Source: Parvibaculum indicum
GTDB taxonomy: Bacteria; Pseudomonadota; Alphaproteobacteria; Parvibaculales; Parvibaculaceae
Assembly: GCF_011762095.1 (NCBI RefSeq)
Contig: NZ_JAASQO010000009.1
Location: 62,001-126,000 of the forward strand
Direction of reading: 5' to 3'
DNA: 64,000 nucleotides
Under the pieces are notes generated by a model. It worked only from the letters and a program-made list of their open reading frames with translations. It was not told the origin of the DNA and did not search any database. Both the position numbers and the translations under genes were made by a program. Below, in pieces: positions 20,277-30,277 of this stretch; the stretch's first letter is position 1, and each line of letters starts with the position of its first letter.

Positions 20277-21848
20277 TCAGTTCGGGCTGTGACCGCCCTC
20301 CAGCATGCGCCGGAGGAGGTCCACATCTTCCTCAAGACCGGAATCGACCTGCCGCAGCTCCTCCACCTTGCGCACCGCATGAATGACGGTGGTGTGGTCG
20401 CGGCCCCCGAATTTGCGCCCGATTTCGGGCAGAGAGCGGGTGGTGAGCTGCTTGGAAAGATACATGGCGATCTGGCGCGGACGGGCTACGGCACGGGCCC
20501 GGCGGGCGGAGAGAAGGTCCGACAGGCGGACATTGAAATACTCCGCCACGCGGCGCTGGATCTCCTCGATGGTCACCTTGCGGTCGTTGGAGCGCAGCAG
20601 GTCGCGCAGCACATCCTGCGCCATATCCAGCGTGATGGGACGGCCCACAAGCGAGGCATAGGCGACGACGCGCTTCAAGGCGCCTTCCAGTTCGCGCACA
20701 TTGGACACGATCCGGTTGGCAAGAAATTCCAGCACGTTTTGCGGAATCTCGATCGGGCCGTTGCGCTGGATCATCTCCTCGGCCTTGGCCTGCAGGATAC
20801 CGAGACGCAGCTCGTAATCGGTCGGGTGGATGTCGGCCGCCAGGCCCCAGCCAAGGCGCGAACGGATACGCTCCTCGATCCCCTCCAGATCGGAGGGCGA
20901 GCGGTCGGCGGAAATAATCACCTGACGGTTATGGTCGATCAGCGCATTGAAGGTATGGAAGAACTCTTCCTGCGTGGAATCCTTGCCGGAGATGAACTGC
21001 ACGTCGTCGATCATCAGCACGTCCACCGACCGGAACTGCTGCTTGAAGGCCATGGTGTCCTTGAAGCGCAGCGCCCGCACGAACTGGTACATGAACTTTT
21101 CGGCGGAAAGATAAAGCACCTTGCGTTCAGGCTGCTTGTTGCGGATTTCCCAGGCGATCGCGTGCATCAGATGCGTCTTGCCGAGCCCCACGCCGCCATA
21201 AAGAAAGAGCGGATTGAAGCTCACATCGCTCGCTTCCGCCACACGGCGCGCGGCGGCATGCGCCAGTTCGTTCGACTTGCCGACAACAAAGGCGTCGAAG
21301 GTGAAACGCGGGTCGAGCGGCGCGCCGACGCCTGCGTCTTCAAAGCCCGCCGGCACATCGAATTGCAGCTTGCCCGGCGAGACCGCAGAATCTGCGGAAG
21401 ATGCGGGCGCGGCGGATGCCTGTGCGGCAGGCGTTTCTTCCTCGCGCGAGGCCGGCGCAGGCTTGTCCGCTTCGGTGTCGCGCGCAGCAGGCGCGACCTC
21501 CGGGACGGCACTGCCCGCCGTCAGAATCTCGACGCGGCCAAGCGCGACATTTTCCTGCGTCCAGAGTTTCGCCAGACGGTCGGCATGATTGGAAACGATC
21601 CAGTCGCGCTGAAAACGGCTCGGCACCGACAGCAGCACACGGCCATTATTCACGCCGACGAGTTCGAGCTGCTTGAACCAGCTATCGAATGTCGCCGATC
21701 CGACCTCGGCTTTCAGGCGCGCGCGAATGCGATGCCATTGCTGGGCAAGCGCGGCGCTGTCCATATTCGCCGCGGCCGCGGAGCCGCTTGCCTCGGTCAC
21801 GTTGCGGGCAACCGGACCGGACTCCGCCGTTCCCAAATTCACATCCAT
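20277..21848 (-). CDS. dnaA: chromosomal replication initiator DnaA
   Basis: This is the 523-residue AAA+ initiator that opens the replication origin. Domain I is at about 33-110 ([21 protein letters not shown]). A low-complexity Ala/Pro/Glu linker runs from 112 to 160. The AAA+ domain has Walker A GGVGLGKT (218-225) and Walker [10 protein letters not shown], and the C-terminal helix-turn-helix has the [11 protein letters not shown] DnaA-box recognition signature. ATG 21848 is chosen because AAAGGGG lies 9 nt upstream; ATG 21857 sits directly on it, and codons to 21947 are doubtful. Upstream 230 bp separate it from the rhodanese gene. Confidence 0.96.
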   Translation of the reverse strand: MDVNLGTAESGPVARNVTEASGSAAAANMDSAALAQQWHRIRARLKAEVGSATFDSWFKQLELVGVNNGRVLLSVPSRFQRDWIVSNHADRLAKLWTQENVALGRVEILTAGSAVPEVAPAARDTEADKPAPASREEETPAAQASAAPASSADSAVSPGKLQFDVPAGFEDAGVGAPLDPRFTFDAFVVGKSNELAHAAARRVAEASDVSFNPLFLYGGVGLGKTHLMHAIAWEIRNKQPERKVLYLSAEKFMYQFVRALRFKDTMAFKQQFRSVDVLMIDDVQFISGKDSTQEEFFHTFNALIDHNRQVIISADRSPSDLEGIEERIRSRLGWGLAADIHPTDYELRLGILQAKAEEMIQRNGPIEIPQNVLEFLANRIVSNVRELEGALKRVVAYASLVGRPITLDMAQDVLRDLLRSNDRKVTIEEIQRRVAEYFNVRLSDLLSARRARAVARPRQIAMYLSKQLTTRSLPEIGRKFGGRDHTTVIHAVRKVEELRQVDSGLEEDVDLLRRMLEGGHSPN

Positions 21849-22076
21849 CTGCCGCATCCCCTTTTTGTCGCCTTCCGCCTTGTTCCGGTCCCCACAAAGT
21901 CCGTCAGTTGTATCGAACCGCCGGCCTTTTTCCGCTTCATCCGCCACGACGTTTGCCTCACCCGCCAGAGCCCCGATTCAGGCGCTCCATCCTGTCAAAC
22001 CGGCCCCGCAGGGCCCGGTTCCCAATCGCTCCGCAGATCCGATCCCAAGCGGCACCGGGTCCCCTTCCGCGGCGCG

Positions 22077-22559
22077 CTAGCTCTGCACCCAAGGAAGGCC
22101 TGCGACCTTCCAGCCGTTTCGCCGTCCCCGGTGGCGACCGTCATCGAGATCGCCCTCAAATCCGCTTTCGACGTTGTAGCAAGGACCGAAGCCCCGCTCC
22201 GTCATTGCAATAGCCGCCGCCTTGCTGCGCGCGCCGGAGCGGCACAGAAAGAAAACCGGCGCTTCGCCGCCGGCCTCCGAAATGGCCTCGGCCGCATGGC
22301 TCTCGAATTCCGGGTTGCGCGCCATATCGGGCTGGGAGACCCATTCGATAAGCACTGGCTGCTTGCCGAGATGCGCAAGATCGGTCAGACCGACAAAAGT
22401 CCATTCCGCCCTTGTGCGCACATCGATCAGCAAAGCCCGCGGATTTTCCGTCAAGACCCGCCAGGCTTCGACCGGCGTTACATCGCCGGCATAGCCCGCA
22501 TCGGTATCAGGCAAAATCTCAGGCCGGGTTGCCCCTTTCTTGTCGCCCGCTTCCGACAT
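22077..22559 (-). CDS. rhodanese-like domain protein
   Basis: This is a 160-residue single rhodanese domain protein. The active-site loop CRSGARS (in FLCRSGARSKAAA) and the DVRTRAEWTFVGLTDLAHL motif are intact, so it could carry a persulfide, and it may act in sulfur transfer. ATG 22559 has GAAGGGGG five bases upstream. An in-frame extension to 22697 is not supported. It lies in the same direction as dnaA. Confidence 0.85.
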   Translation of the reverse strand: MSEAGDKKGATRPEILPDTDAGYAGDVTPVEAWRVLTENPRALLIDVRTRAEWTFVGLTDLAHLGKQPVLIEWVSQPDMARNPEFESHAAEAISEAGGEAPVFFLCRSGARSKAAAIAMTERGFGPCYNVESGFEGDLDDGRHRGRRNGWKVAGLPWVQS

Positions 22560-23106
22560 CCAACCCCCTTCAGGCCGCCGCGCCGTCACCCGCTCCAGAA
22601 CCGACAGGAACCCGTAAACCGGGAAAGCCCGCGCCTCACCCGTCTGCGCTTTCATCCCGCCAGTCCCCGCTGGTGGAAAAGAAAGCGTTCGGGACACAAG
22701 CTTCCCGATGGCGCTGTCCTGAAAACCGCGCCTTAAGAGGGATCCGCTATCTGCCTGGATACTATAATTTGCCTCGGGACTGGGTCCGCGAATACTGAAA
22801 ACCAGGATTTTTTATTATAAAAACCGCTCGAATTTCAGTATTCATGTGGCCCCTCCGAGGTCATTAAACATACCGAGAGGCCTCGGGAGAGGCAAGCCAA
22901 AGAATCCGATTCGTCAAAAAACTTTCGTCTGGCGTGACTGCTTCTTGACACCAACATGCAGTGGCCAGCGACGCCCGCAAACACATATCGTTGCGACAAA
23001 CCCCTGTGGCACAAGCATTTCTTGAATCGGGACCATTTCGGTCCTTTTCACATTGCCGCATCGTCGACACGAAGAGTGTGACGGTGCGCCCACGAATTCA
23101 TGACAC
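22560..23106. other. intergenic region between rpsT and the rhodanese gene
   Basis: No gene is supported in these 547 bp. It is AT-richer than its surroundings and contains a TATAAT at 22763-22768 (plus strand, no matching -35), an 11-bp inverted repeat around an A/T palindrome (22790-22843), and three GANTC sites (22902, 22908, 23024) of the kind methylated by CcrM. I found no cluster of DnaA boxes, so an origin is not supported. Confidence 0.5.
22790..22843. repeat. 11-bp inverted repeat flanking an A/T palindrome
   Basis: GAATACTGAAA (22790-22800) and TTTCAGTATTC (22833-22843) are perfect inverted copies. Between them TTTTTA-TTA-TAAAAA (22809-22823) is itself palindromic. In RNA this would be a long AT-rich stem; in DNA it could be an operator pair or a melting element. 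It is in the region upstream of the rhodanese gene and dnaA. Confidence 0.55.
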
Positions 23107-23139
23107 AAAACGGCCTGCAAAACGATGTTTCGCAGGCCG
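23107..23139 (-). terminator. rho-independent terminator of rpsT
   Basis: On the minus strand CGGCCTGC and GCAGGCCG (23111-23118 and 23132-23139) pair. One mismatch, four more pairs and a 3-nt loop follow inside, and TTTTGTG comes directly after the stem. It is about 85 bp beyond the rpsT stop. Confidence 0.75.
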
Positions 23140-23224
23140 CGGTCCGGCGTACCGGAATAGCTTGTTCAATATTTGATCGCATGCCCCGCCAGACGGTCCA
23201 CCCGCGGGCGAGGCGCAGTCGGCT

Positions 23225-23488
23225 TCAGCCGAGCGCCTTCACGCGATTTGCGAAACGCGACACCTTGCGGGACGCCGTGTTCTTGTGGATCACACCCTTC
23301 TGCGCCGCGCGCATGATCTCGGGCTGAGCAGCCCGCAGCGCGGTCTGCGCCGCCTGCTGGTCGCCACTCGCAATCGCCTCTTCAACCTTGCGGATGAAGC
23401 CGCGCATACGGCTGCGACGAGCCTTGTTGACGGCCGTACGCGCCTCGATCACGCGGATCGCCTTTTTGGCGGAAGCGGTATTCGCCAT
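23225..23488 (-). CDS. rpsT: 30S ribosomal protein S20
   Basis: This 87-residue basic protein binds 16S rRNA early in small-subunit assembly. [29 protein letters not shown] is a typical S20 N-terminus and the length is normal. ATG 23488 is chosen on this homology; the open frame extends to 23548 without family resemblance. It has its own promoter and terminator. rpsT next to dnaA is a common alphaproteobacterial arrangement. Confidence 0.97.
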   Translation of the reverse strand: MANTASAKKAIRVIEARTAVNKARRSRMRGFIRKVEEAIASGDQQAAQTALRAAQPEIMRAAQKGVIHKNTASRKVSRFANRVKALG

Positions 23489-23604
23489 GTTTCCAGAACC
23501 TTCGGACATGCCGGGGATCAGCCGTTTCCGGCGCGCAACCCGGCGCATTTATACGATCAAGCGAGTGCCGCCCGAAAAAGCGGCGCCCGTCTCAGGAAGC
23601 CGGG

Positions 23605-23633
23605 GTTATACGCGCCCGCCCGGCCTCCGTCAA
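23605..23633 (-). promoter_or_regulatory. rpsT promoter
   Basis: On the minus strand TTGACG (23633-23628) and TATAAC (23610-23605) are 17 bases apart. The predicted start near 23598 gives a leader of about 110 nt before the S20 ATG. Confidence 0.65.
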
Positions 23634-23637
23634 CCAG

Positions 23638-23666
23638 GGAAAATGGGGCAAAACAGCCCATTTTCC
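23638..23666 (-). terminator. hairpin between the enoyl-CoA hydratase gene and rpsT
   Basis: GGAAAATGGG (23638-23647) and CCCATTTTCC (23657-23666) form a perfect 10-bp stem with a 9-nt loop, 21 bp after the hydratase stop. No T-run follows, but its position just ahead of the rpsT promoter suits a 3'-end or termination role. Confidence 0.45.
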
Positions 23667-23687
23667 GCGGAAAAGTCGCGCCGCCCG

Positions 23688-24464
23688 TCAGCTGTTGCGG
23701 AAATGCGGCTCGCGTTTTTCCACAAAGGCCGCCATGCCTTCCGTCTGGTCGTCGGTGGCGAACATGGAGTGGAAGAGACGGCGCTCGAAACGCACCCCTT
23801 CCGACAACGTCGTCTCATAGGAGCGATTGACGGATTCCTTGGTCATCATCGCAATGGGTAGCGACATGGACGCCACCGTATCGGCCACTTTCATGGCCTC
23901 GTCCAGCAGCTTGTCGAGCGGCACGACGCGGCTCACCAACCCCGAGCGTTCCGCTTCCTCGGCATCCATCAGGCGGCCGGTGAGACACATTTCCATTGCC
24001 TTGGACTTGCCGACGAAGCGTGTCAGGCGCTGCGTGCCGCCCGCGCCGGGCATCACGCCGAGCTTGATCTCGGGCTGGCCGAATTTCGCATTGTCGGCGC
24101 AGATGATGAAGTCGCACATCATGGCGAGTTCGCAGCCGCCGCCCAGCGCATAGCCCGCCACCGCGGCGATGACCGGTTTGCGGCAGCGCGTGGGGCGTTC
24201 CCAGTTAGCGGTGATGAAGTCTTCCTTGAAGACGTCCATATAGGATTTGGGCTGCATCTCCTTGATATCGGCGCCTGCGGCGAAAGCCTTTTCCGACCCC
24301 GTGATCAAGATGCAATGAATGTGCTCGTCGGCCTCATAGGCATCGAGCGCCGCCGTCATCTCGTCCATCAGCTGCTTGTTGAGCGCATTGAGCGCCTCGG
24401 GACGGTTCAGCGTGACGACGCCGACAGCGCCTTTCTTCTCGACCAGAATGGTCTGATAGGCCAT
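23688..24464 (-). CDS. enoyl-CoA hydratase (crotonase type)
   Basis: This is a 258-residue short-chain enoyl-CoA hydratase that adds water to trans-2-enoyl-CoA in beta-oxidation. The two catalytic glutamates are present: E112 in [13 protein letters not shown] and E132 in FGQPEIKLG. The oxyanion-hole segment [10 protein letters not shown] and the PGAGGTQRL motif are also intact. Length is standard for the mitochondrial-type (ECHS1-like) enzymes. The ATG at 24464 begins [22 protein letters not shown]. It is the last of the mutM-DUF-echA run on the minus strand. Confidence 0.93.
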   Translation of the reverse strand: MAYQTILVEKKGAVGVVTLNRPEALNALNKQLMDEMTAALDAYEADEHIHCILITGSEKAFAAGADIKEMQPKSYMDVFKEDFITANWERPTRCRKPVIAAVAGYALGGGCELAMMCDFIICADNAKFGQPEIKLGVMPGAGGTQRLTRFVGKSKAMEMCLTGRLMDAEEAERSGLVSRVVPLDKLLDEAMKVADTVASMSLPIAMMTKESVNRSYETTLSEGVRFERRLFHSMFATDDQTEGMAAFVEKREPHFRNS

Positions 24465-24500
24465 TTGAGTTTCTCCTCAGCATATGGGGCAGTGCAAAGA

Positions 24501-24926
24501 TCAATCGGGTTCGATGGAAAACCGAACTTCGGTATGCGCCGTGCCCTCGGGCACGATCTGGATTTCCAGCCGTTCCCCTTCGCGGCGAAAGACCATCAGG
24601 TCTCCGATCAGTTCGAGTTTCTTTTCGCGCTCCCAGCCGAGCTGCGGCAGCGTTCCGTTGTAAAAGGCGCGCACACCCTTCTCCGATACGTCGCCCGTCG
24701 CCACGGCCCGCACGATGCGACCGGTGGGCTTGTCGAAGGCAATGCCGCCATCGCCCGTCTCCGCCAGGCCCGGCATGAGCGGCATATCGTCCACCGCGCT
24801 CAGAAAGCCGTCATCGGCCCGCGCAATGCCGGGCGCGGCGGCGAGAGCCGCCGAGAGGAGCAGCGCGGCAAAGACATATGTAAGACGGCGGGTCATCCGG
24901 CGAAGGGTCATTGTTCTGCGTGTCAT
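24501..24926 (-). CDS. exported protein of unknown function, coupled to mutM
   Basis: This encodes a 141-residue protein with a twin-Arg-containing basic start and a hydrophobic signal segment ending ...GIARADD (cleavage near residue 38), so it is probably periplasmic. The mature part has a [17 protein letters not shown] block and an [15 protein letters not shown] block; such small proteins often follow mutM in alphaproteobacteria. ATG 24926 overlaps the mutM stop in an ATGA, so the two are translationally coupled. I do not recognise a function. Confidence 0.7.
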   Translation of the reverse strand: MTRRTMTLRRMTRRLTYVFAALLLSAALAAAPGIARADDGFLSAVDDMPLMPGLAETGDGGIAFDKPTGRIVRAVATGDVSEKGVRAFYNGTLPQLGWEREKKLELIGDLMVFRREGERLEIQIVPEGTAHTEVRFSIEPD

Positions 24927-25828
24927 TTCTGGCAGCGCGGACAGAAAAAGGTGGATCGCCCGGACTGGACGATGCGCCTCACCGTAGCCCCGCAACCCGG
25001 ATTTGAACAGACTTCACCTTCCCTGTCATAGGCGGAAAAGCTGTGCTGGAAATAGCCGAGTTCGCCGTCGGTATGAGCGTAGTCGCGAAGCGTGGATCCC
25101 CCTGCGGCAATCGCTTCGGTGAGGACATCGCGAATGGCGCGGACCAGCTTCTCGCTGCGTCGGGGGCCTGCCACATTCATGGCAAGACGGCGCGGCGAGA
25201 TGCCGGCGCGGAAGAGCGCCTCGCAGACATAAATATTGCCCAGCCCCGCCACGACGCGCTGATCGAGAAGCGCGGATTTGATGGGTGTGCGCTTGCCTTG
25301 CAGCTTCTCCGACAGGATTTTCGCGGAAAACCCGTTGCCCAGCGGCTCCGGCCCCAATGCGGCAAGATGCGGACTGTCTTCCAGCGCATCCTCTGCGATC
25401 AAATCCATGTAGCCGAAACGGCGATGGTCGGAATAGACAATGCGGGTGCCGTCTTCCATATCGAAGACGATGTGGTCATGCGGGCCGAAGCCTGCCCCTT
25501 CCGTTCGTTCGGCGGGCGCGGGGTGATGGAAATTACCCGGCGAGGCCGCGTCCGAACCGGGCGGGAGAATGGTAAAGCGGCCCGACATGCCCAGATGCAT
25601 GAGCAGAACTTCGGCCGGATCGCGTTCACGCGGGGCGAGATGGACGAGAATATATTTCGCCCGGCGCGTCAGATGCGAGACTTGGCGTCCCGTCAGCCGC
25701 GCGGCAAACCGTTCGGGCAAGGGAAAGCGCAGATCGGGCCGCCTCTGGGTCAAGCGGGCGATGACGCGGCCTTCCATGGCAGGTTCGAGCCCCCGGCGGA
25801 CGGTTTCGACTTCGGGCAGTTCGGGCAT
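24923..25828 (-). CDS. mutM: formamidopyrimidine-DNA glycosylase
   Basis: MutM removes 8-oxoguanine and other oxidised purines from DNA. The 301-residue protein starts [16 protein letters not shown], in which P2 and E3 are catalytic; K58 in [10 protein letters not shown] is the conserved lysine. The helix-two-turn-helix [16 protein letters not shown] and the C-terminal zinc finger (CSNPGCG...FFCPRCQK) are intact. The start is fixed because the N-terminal Pro must follow the initiator Met. It is divergent from ubiE (121 bp), the usual alphaproteobacterial neighbour. Confidence 0.97.
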   Translation of the reverse strand: MPELPEVETVRRGLEPAMEGRVIARLTQRRPDLRFPLPERFAARLTGRQVSHLTRRAKYILVHLAPRERDPAEVLLMHLGMSGRFTILPPGSDAASPGNFHHPAPAERTEGAGFGPHDHIVFDMEDGTRIVYSDHRRFGYMDLIAEDALEDSPHLAALGPEPLGNGFSAKILSEKLQGKRTPIKSALLDQRVVAGLGNIYVCEALFRAGISPRRLAMNVAGPRRSEKLVRAIRDVLTEAIAAGGSTLRDYAHTDGELGYFQHSFSAYDREGEVCSNPGCGATVRRIVQSGRSTFFCPRCQK

Positions 25829-25949
25829 ATGCGTTCCGTTAACGTGAAGCGCAGGAAAGTAGCGGTTTCCGCCCGGCTCCGCTATGGTCCGCGGCCATAG
25901 CCATGGTGCGCGCAACCTATCGCCCGGGCGGGCAAGTGCAGATGCGAGT

Positions 25950-26708
25950 ATGACCGACAGCAAGACCACACATTTCGGATTCAAGACCGTCGCCGAGGAC
26001 GACAAGGCCGGGCTCGTTCACAATGTGTTCGAGCAGGTGGCGAGCCGCTACGACCTGATGAACGACCTCATGTCGGGCGGGCTTCACCGCGCCTGGAAGC
26101 AGGTCATGATCGACATGCTGAACCCGCCGCGCACCAGCCGGCCCTTTCACCTGATCGACGTGGCCGGCGGCACGGGCGACATCGCCTTCCGCTTTCTGGA
26201 ACGCGGCGGCGAGGGATGCGCGGTCACCGTCTGCGACATCAACGAACACATGCTGATGGTGGGGCAGGACCGCGCCGAGGCGAAAGCATTTGCCGACAAA
26301 TGCGAGTTCGCCTGCGGAGATGCGGAGAAGCTGCCCTTTCCCGACAATTCGTTCGACGCCTATACGATCGCTTTCGGCATCCGGAACGTCACCCGCATCG
26401 ACAAGGCGCTGGCCGATGCGCGCCGCGTGCTGAAACCGGGCGGGCGCTTTCTCTGCCTGGAGTTTTCGCAGGTGCCGGTGCCGTTCCTCGACAAGATCTA
26501 TGACCGCTATTCCTTCGCCGCGATTCCGAAAATCGGCAAATGGGTGACGGGCGACGGCGACCCTTATCAGTATCTCGTCGAGAGCATCCGCCGCTTTCCC
26601 GATCAGGAGACCTTCAAACGCATGATCGAAGAGGCCGGTTTCGCGCGTACCAGCTACCGGAACCTGACCGGCGGGATCGCTGCGATCCATTCCGGCTGGC
26701 GGCTTTAG
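25950..26708 (+). CDS. ubiE: bifunctional demethylmenaquinone/2-methoxy-polyprenyl-benzoquinol methylase
   Basis: UbiE is the C-methyltransferase of ubiquinone synthesis. The 252-residue protein has [39 protein letters not shown] near its start, the SAM-binding [13 protein letters not shown], and the family signature [18 protein letters not shown] 25950 is chosen from the family-like N-terminus [14 protein letters not shown]. ubiB follows after 17 bp, so they form an operon. Confidence 0.95.
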   Translation: MTDSKTTHFGFKTVAEDDKAGLVHNVFEQVASRYDLMNDLMSGGLHRAWKQVMIDMLNPPRTSRPFHLIDVAGGTGDIAFRFLERGGEGCAVTVCDINEHMLMVGQDRAEAKAFADKCEFACGDAEKLPFPDNSFDAYTIAFGIRNVTRIDKALADARRVLKPGGRFLCLEFSQVPVPFLDKIYDRYSFAAIPKIGKWVTGDGDPYQYLVESIRRFPDQETFKRMIEEAGFARTSYRNLTGGIAAIHSGWRL

Positions 26709-26725
26709 AGAAAGGCGCGCGCCCC

Positions 26726-28402
26726 ATGTTTCGCGCCATAGGCAACAGCATCAGGCTCGCCAGGGCTGCGCGCGAACTCGGGCGTCATGACGCGCTGTTT
26801 CCGCTCGAGCTTCGTCAGGAGATGCCGAAGCTTTTGCTGATGCTGCTACCTCTGGCGAAGATTCGCCTGTCCTGGGAAGAAGAACCCGAGCATATCGAAG
26901 GCAGTGCGGGCGAGAGACTCGCCGCCGCGCTGGCCAATCTCGGGCCTTCCTATATCAAGCTCGGACAATTCCTCGCGACGCGCCCCGACGTCATCGGCGC
27001 CGATCTTGCCGCCGACCTCACCAGCCTGCAGGACAAGCTGCCGCCTTTCCCAACCGAAGAGGCGCGCCGGATCATCGCGGAAGATCTCGGCAAGCCGGTT
27101 GACGAGCTTTACGACCGTTTCTCCGAGGCGATCGCCGCGGCCTCCATCGCGCAGGTACATCACGCGCATACCATGCCCGAACCGGAAGAGCCGGAAAGCG
27201 GCGCAGAAGAAACGCCCGATGTGATCGCGGAGCCGTCGGAGGTCGTCGAACCTCTGGACGCGGCCGCAGAAGAAACGGAACCGCATCAGGGTCTCGATGT
27301 GGCGGTGAAGGTTCTGCGCCCCAATGTGGAAACGCGCTTTGCCGACGATCTCGACAGTTTCTTCTGGGCTGCCGAGACGATCGAACGGTTCTACAAACCC
27401 GCAAGGCGTCTGCGCCCGGTCGAAGTCGTGCAGACGCTGGCCGACAGCGTGCGGCTGGAAATGGATTTCCGTCTCGAAGCGGCGGCGATCTCGGAAATGG
27501 CGCAGAACACGGCCAACGATGTCGGCTTTCGCGTGCCCGCCGTCGACTGGGAGCGGACGGCCCGGCGCGTCCTCACCATCGAATGGGTGGACGGCATTCC
27601 GGCCTCCGACCGCGAGGCGCTCGTCGAGGCGGGCCACGACATGAAGGCGCTGGGACGGCAGGTCATCCAGTCTTTCCTGACGCACGCGCTACGCGACGGG
27701 TTCTTCCATGCCGACATGCATCAGGGAAATCTGTTCGTCGATGAAGACGGCGTGTTGGTGGCCGTCGATTTCGGCATCATGGGTCGGATCGGGCCGCATG
27801 AAAGGCGCTATCTCGCCGACATTCTGATGGGCTTCCTGCTGCGCGACTATACGCGCATCGCGGATGTGCATTTCGAGGCCGGCTACGTGCCGCGTACGAA
27901 GAGCCGCCACGCCTTCGCACAGGCCTTGCGGTCTATCGGCGAACCGATCTGGGGCAAGTCGCTCAGCGAACTCTCGATGAGCCGCCTGCTTTCCCAGCTT
28001 TTCCAGGTCACCGAGCAATTCGACATGCGGACGCGGCCGGAACTCATCCTGCTGCAAAAGACCATGGTGGTGGTGGAAGGCGTCGCCCGGCATTTCGACC
28101 CGGATCACAATATCTGGGAGAGCGCCGAGCCGGTGGTCAAGGAATGGATTACCGGTCAGGCGACCCCCGAACATCGGCTGGAAGAGGCCGCCGCCGGCGC
28201 ACTGCAGATGGGCCGCGTCCTCGCCAATCTACCGGACGTGCTGGAGCGCGCGGAGCGGGCCACAAGGCTGCTGGCCGACAATGTGGACGATCAGGGCGTG
28301 AAGGTTCACCCGGGCTCTCTCAAGAACGAGCCGCGGGCCCACCCCGTCTTCTGGCTGATCGCGGGAGCGCTGATCGCCCTTCTGGCGGTCGCGATTTTCT
28401 AG
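26726..28402 (+). CDS. ubiB: ubiquinone biosynthesis ADCK/ABC1-type kinase UbiB
   Basis: UbiB is an atypical membrane-bound kinase-like ATPase needed for ubiquinone synthesis. The 558-residue protein has the KxGQ motif (K78-Q81 in YIKLGQFLATRPD), the Ala-rich loop (AAASIAQVHHAH, 137-148), VAVK (K195), HADMHQGN (328-335) and DFG (348-350). One C-terminal membrane segment ends the protein. Between the Ala-rich loop and VAVK there is an acidic, Pro/Glu-rich insertion of about 40 residues (149-188) absent from E. coli UbiB, where a short hairpin sits. It is the second gene after ubiE. Confidence 0.93.
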   Translation: MFRAIGNSIRLARAARELGRHDALFPLELRQEMPKLLLMLLPLAKIRLSWEEEPEHIEGSAGERLAAALANLGPSYIKLGQFLATRPDVIGADLAADLTSLQDKLPPFPTEEARRIIAEDLGKPVDELYDRFSEAIAAASIAQVHHAHTMPEPEEPESGAEETPDVIAEPSEVVEPLDAAAEETEPHQGLDVAVKVLRPNVETRFADDLDSFFWAAETIERFYKPARRLRPVEVVQTLADSVRLEMDFRLEAAAISEMAQNTANDVGFRVPAVDWERTARRVLTIEWVDGIPASDREALVEAGHDMKALGRQVIQSFLTHALRDGFFHADMHQGNLFVDEDGVLVAVDFGIMGRIGPHERRYLADILMGFLLRDYTRIADVHFEAGYVPRTKSRHAFAQALRSIGEPIWGKSLSELSMSRLLSQLFQVTEQFDMRTRPELILLQKTMVVVEGVARHFDPDHNIWESAEPVVKEWITGQATPEHRLEEAAAGALQMGRVLANLPDVLERAERATRLLADNVDDQGVKVHPGSLKNEPRAHPVFWLIAGALIALLAVAIF

Positions 28403-28540
28403 CTTCTGAAAACCCGACGGTTTCATTCGACATTTTCGATCTACAAACCCCGACAGTGAAACCCTATATTGCCATCAATGGAAGTGTGATATGTCCTTTC
28501 CTCGGGACGAAAGCACCCTCAGGCCATACGGGGTTTCACC

Positions 28541-29788
28541 GTGGACAAGAGTTCTCTCGAGGCCCGACGCATCCTGCTGATCATCGGCGGAGGCATCGCG
28601 GCCTATAAATGCCTGGACCTGATCCGACGTCTGCGCGAACGCGGGGCGAGCGTACGCGCCATCATGACTGGCGCGGCGCATGAATTCGTCACACCGCTTT
28701 CCGTCTCCAGCCTGACGGGTGAAAAGGTCTTTACCGATCTCTTCGACCTCACCGACGAGGCGGAGATGGGACATATCGAGCTTTCCCGCGATGCCGACCT
28801 GCTGCTCGTCGCCCCTGCTACCGCCGACCTGATGGCGCGCATGGCCGGGGGGCTGGCGAACGACCTCGCCACCACGGCACTTCTGGCCACCGACAAGCCG
28901 GTGCTGATCGCGCCCGCCATGAATGTGCGCATGTGGGAACATGCTGCCACCCAGCGCAACATTGCCACGCTGGCGCAGGACGGCATTTCCTTCGTCGGCC
29001 CGAATGAAGGCGATATGGCCTGCGGCGAGTTCGGTCCCGGCCGCATGGCGGAGCCAATGGAAATTGTCGGCGCCGTGGAAGCCCATTTCGGCGAAGCCGC
29101 CTTTGCCGCGGACCAACCGCTCAAGGGCCTCAAGGCGCTTGTGACATCCGGTCCGACGCATGAACCCATCGACCCGGTGCGCTACATCGCCAATCGTTCC
29201 TCCGGCAAGCAGGGCCATGCCATTGCCGCCGCGCTCGCGACGCTCGGCGCCGAGACGGTGCTTGTTGCCGGCCCGACGGCGACGCCCGATCCGGCAGGCG
29301 TGAGCGTGCGTCATGTGGAAACGGCGGATGAAATGCTCGCGGCCTGCGAAGCGGCACTGCCCGCCGATATCGCCATCTGCGCCGCCGCCGTCGCCGACTG
29401 GCGCGTCGAAGCGAGCGCCGAGCAGAAGATGAAGAAGAAAAACGGCGAAGACGGGCTGCACCTGAAGCTGAAACAGAACCCGGACATCCTGGCGACGCTG
29501 TCCGCGCTCAAGGGCAGGAAGCGGCCGCGCCTTGTCGTCGGGTTTGCGGCGGAGACCGAAAAGGTCATCGAACACGCAACCGACAAGCGGATGCGCAAGG
29601 GCTGCGACTGGATCGTCGCAAACGACGTGTCGCCCGCCACCGGAATCATGGGCGGCGACGACAATCTGGTTCACATCATCACCGCGGAGGGCGCCGAGGA
29701 CTGGCCGCGCGCCAGCAAGCGCGATGTCGCCCGGCGCCTGGCGCACCGCGTCGCCGATCATTTCAGGAAAGGGAAGTCCGCCACATGA
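28541..29788 (+). CDS. coaBC: bifunctional phosphopantothenoylcysteine decarboxylase / phosphopantothenate-cysteine ligase
   Basis: CoaBC makes 4'-phosphopantetheine for coenzyme A. The 415-residue protein starts with a flavodoxin-like decarboxylase: [16 protein letters not shown], then [16 protein letters not shown] (the PxMNxxMW motif). The ligase part begins [27 protein letters not shown] and has GFAAETEKV. The start is a GTG at 28541. A 9-bp inverted repeat (GTGAAACCC 28456-28464, GGGTTTCAC 28531-28539) lies just before it and could fold over the ribosome site. The stop overlaps the dut ATG. Confidence 0.95.
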   Translation: MDKSSLEARRILLIIGGGIAAYKCLDLIRRLRERGASVRAIMTGAAHEFVTPLSVSSLTGEKVFTDLFDLTDEAEMGHIELSRDADLLLVAPATADLMARMAGGLANDLATTALLATDKPVLIAPAMNVRMWEHAATQRNIATLAQDGISFVGPNEGDMACGEFGPGRMAEPMEIVGAVEAHFGEAAFAADQPLKGLKALVTSGPTHEPIDPVRYIANRSSGKQGHAIAAALATLGAETVLVAGPTATPDPAGVSVRHVETADEMLAACEAALPADIAICAAAVADWRVEASAEQKMKKKNGEDGLHLKLKQNPDILATLSALKGRKRPRLVVGFAAETEKVIEHATDKRMRKGCDWIVANDVSPATGIMGGDDNLVHIITAEGAEDWPRASKRDVARRLAHRVADHFRKGKSAT

Positions 29789-30246
29789 ATCCCGAGATCG
29801 ACGTGAAGGTGTGTCAGCTCGATCATGCCGAAGGCCTGCCGCTGCCGCGCTACGAAACGACCGGCGCAGCGGGCATGGATCTTCTCGCCGCCCTGCCCGA
29901 GACCGGCCACGCGGTGCTTGAGCCCGGCAAACGCATGATGGTGCCGACGGGACTTGCCATTGCGCTGCCGGAAGGGTTCGAGGCGCAGATACGCCCGCGC
30001 TCGGGCCTTGCCGCCAAGCAGGGCGTCACCGTTCTCAATACGCCGGGAACGGTCGATTGCGACTATCGCGGCGAAGTGAAGGTCATTCTCGTCAATCTCG
30101 GGGAAGACCCCGTGACGATCGAACGCGGCATGCGCATCGCCCAGATGGTGATCGCGCCAGTGACGCGGGCACGGCTTCGCCGGGTCGAGTCGCTGGACGA
30201 AACGGACCGCGGCGCCGGCGGCTTCGGCTCCACAGGTACGAAGTGA
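29785..30246 (+). CDS. dut: deoxyuridine 5'-triphosphate nucleotidohydrolase
   Basis: This 153-residue trimeric dUTPase hydrolyses dUTP to dUMP, keeping uracil out of DNA. All five motifs are present: [37 protein letters not shown], and the C-terminal [10 protein letters not shown] that closes the active site. ATG 29785 overlaps the coaBC stop by 4 bp (ATGA), so translation is coupled. Confidence 0.97.
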   Translation: MNPEIDVKVCQLDHAEGLPLPRYETTGAAGMDLLAALPETGHAVLEPGKRMMVPTGLAIALPEGFEAQIRPRSGLAAKQGVTVLNTPGTVDCDYRGEVKVILVNLGEDPVTIERGMRIAQMVIAPVTRARLRRVESLDETDRGAGGFGSTGTK

Positions 30247-30277
30247 GGGGACATGTAATGAGGGAGGGCAAGTGCAT

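Noticed and set aside
22560-23224. Possible chromosomal origin near dnaA
   Set aside because: The AT-rich repeat is suggestive, but I found no cluster of DnaA boxes; best matches to TTATCCACA have three mismatches. GC skew would be needed.
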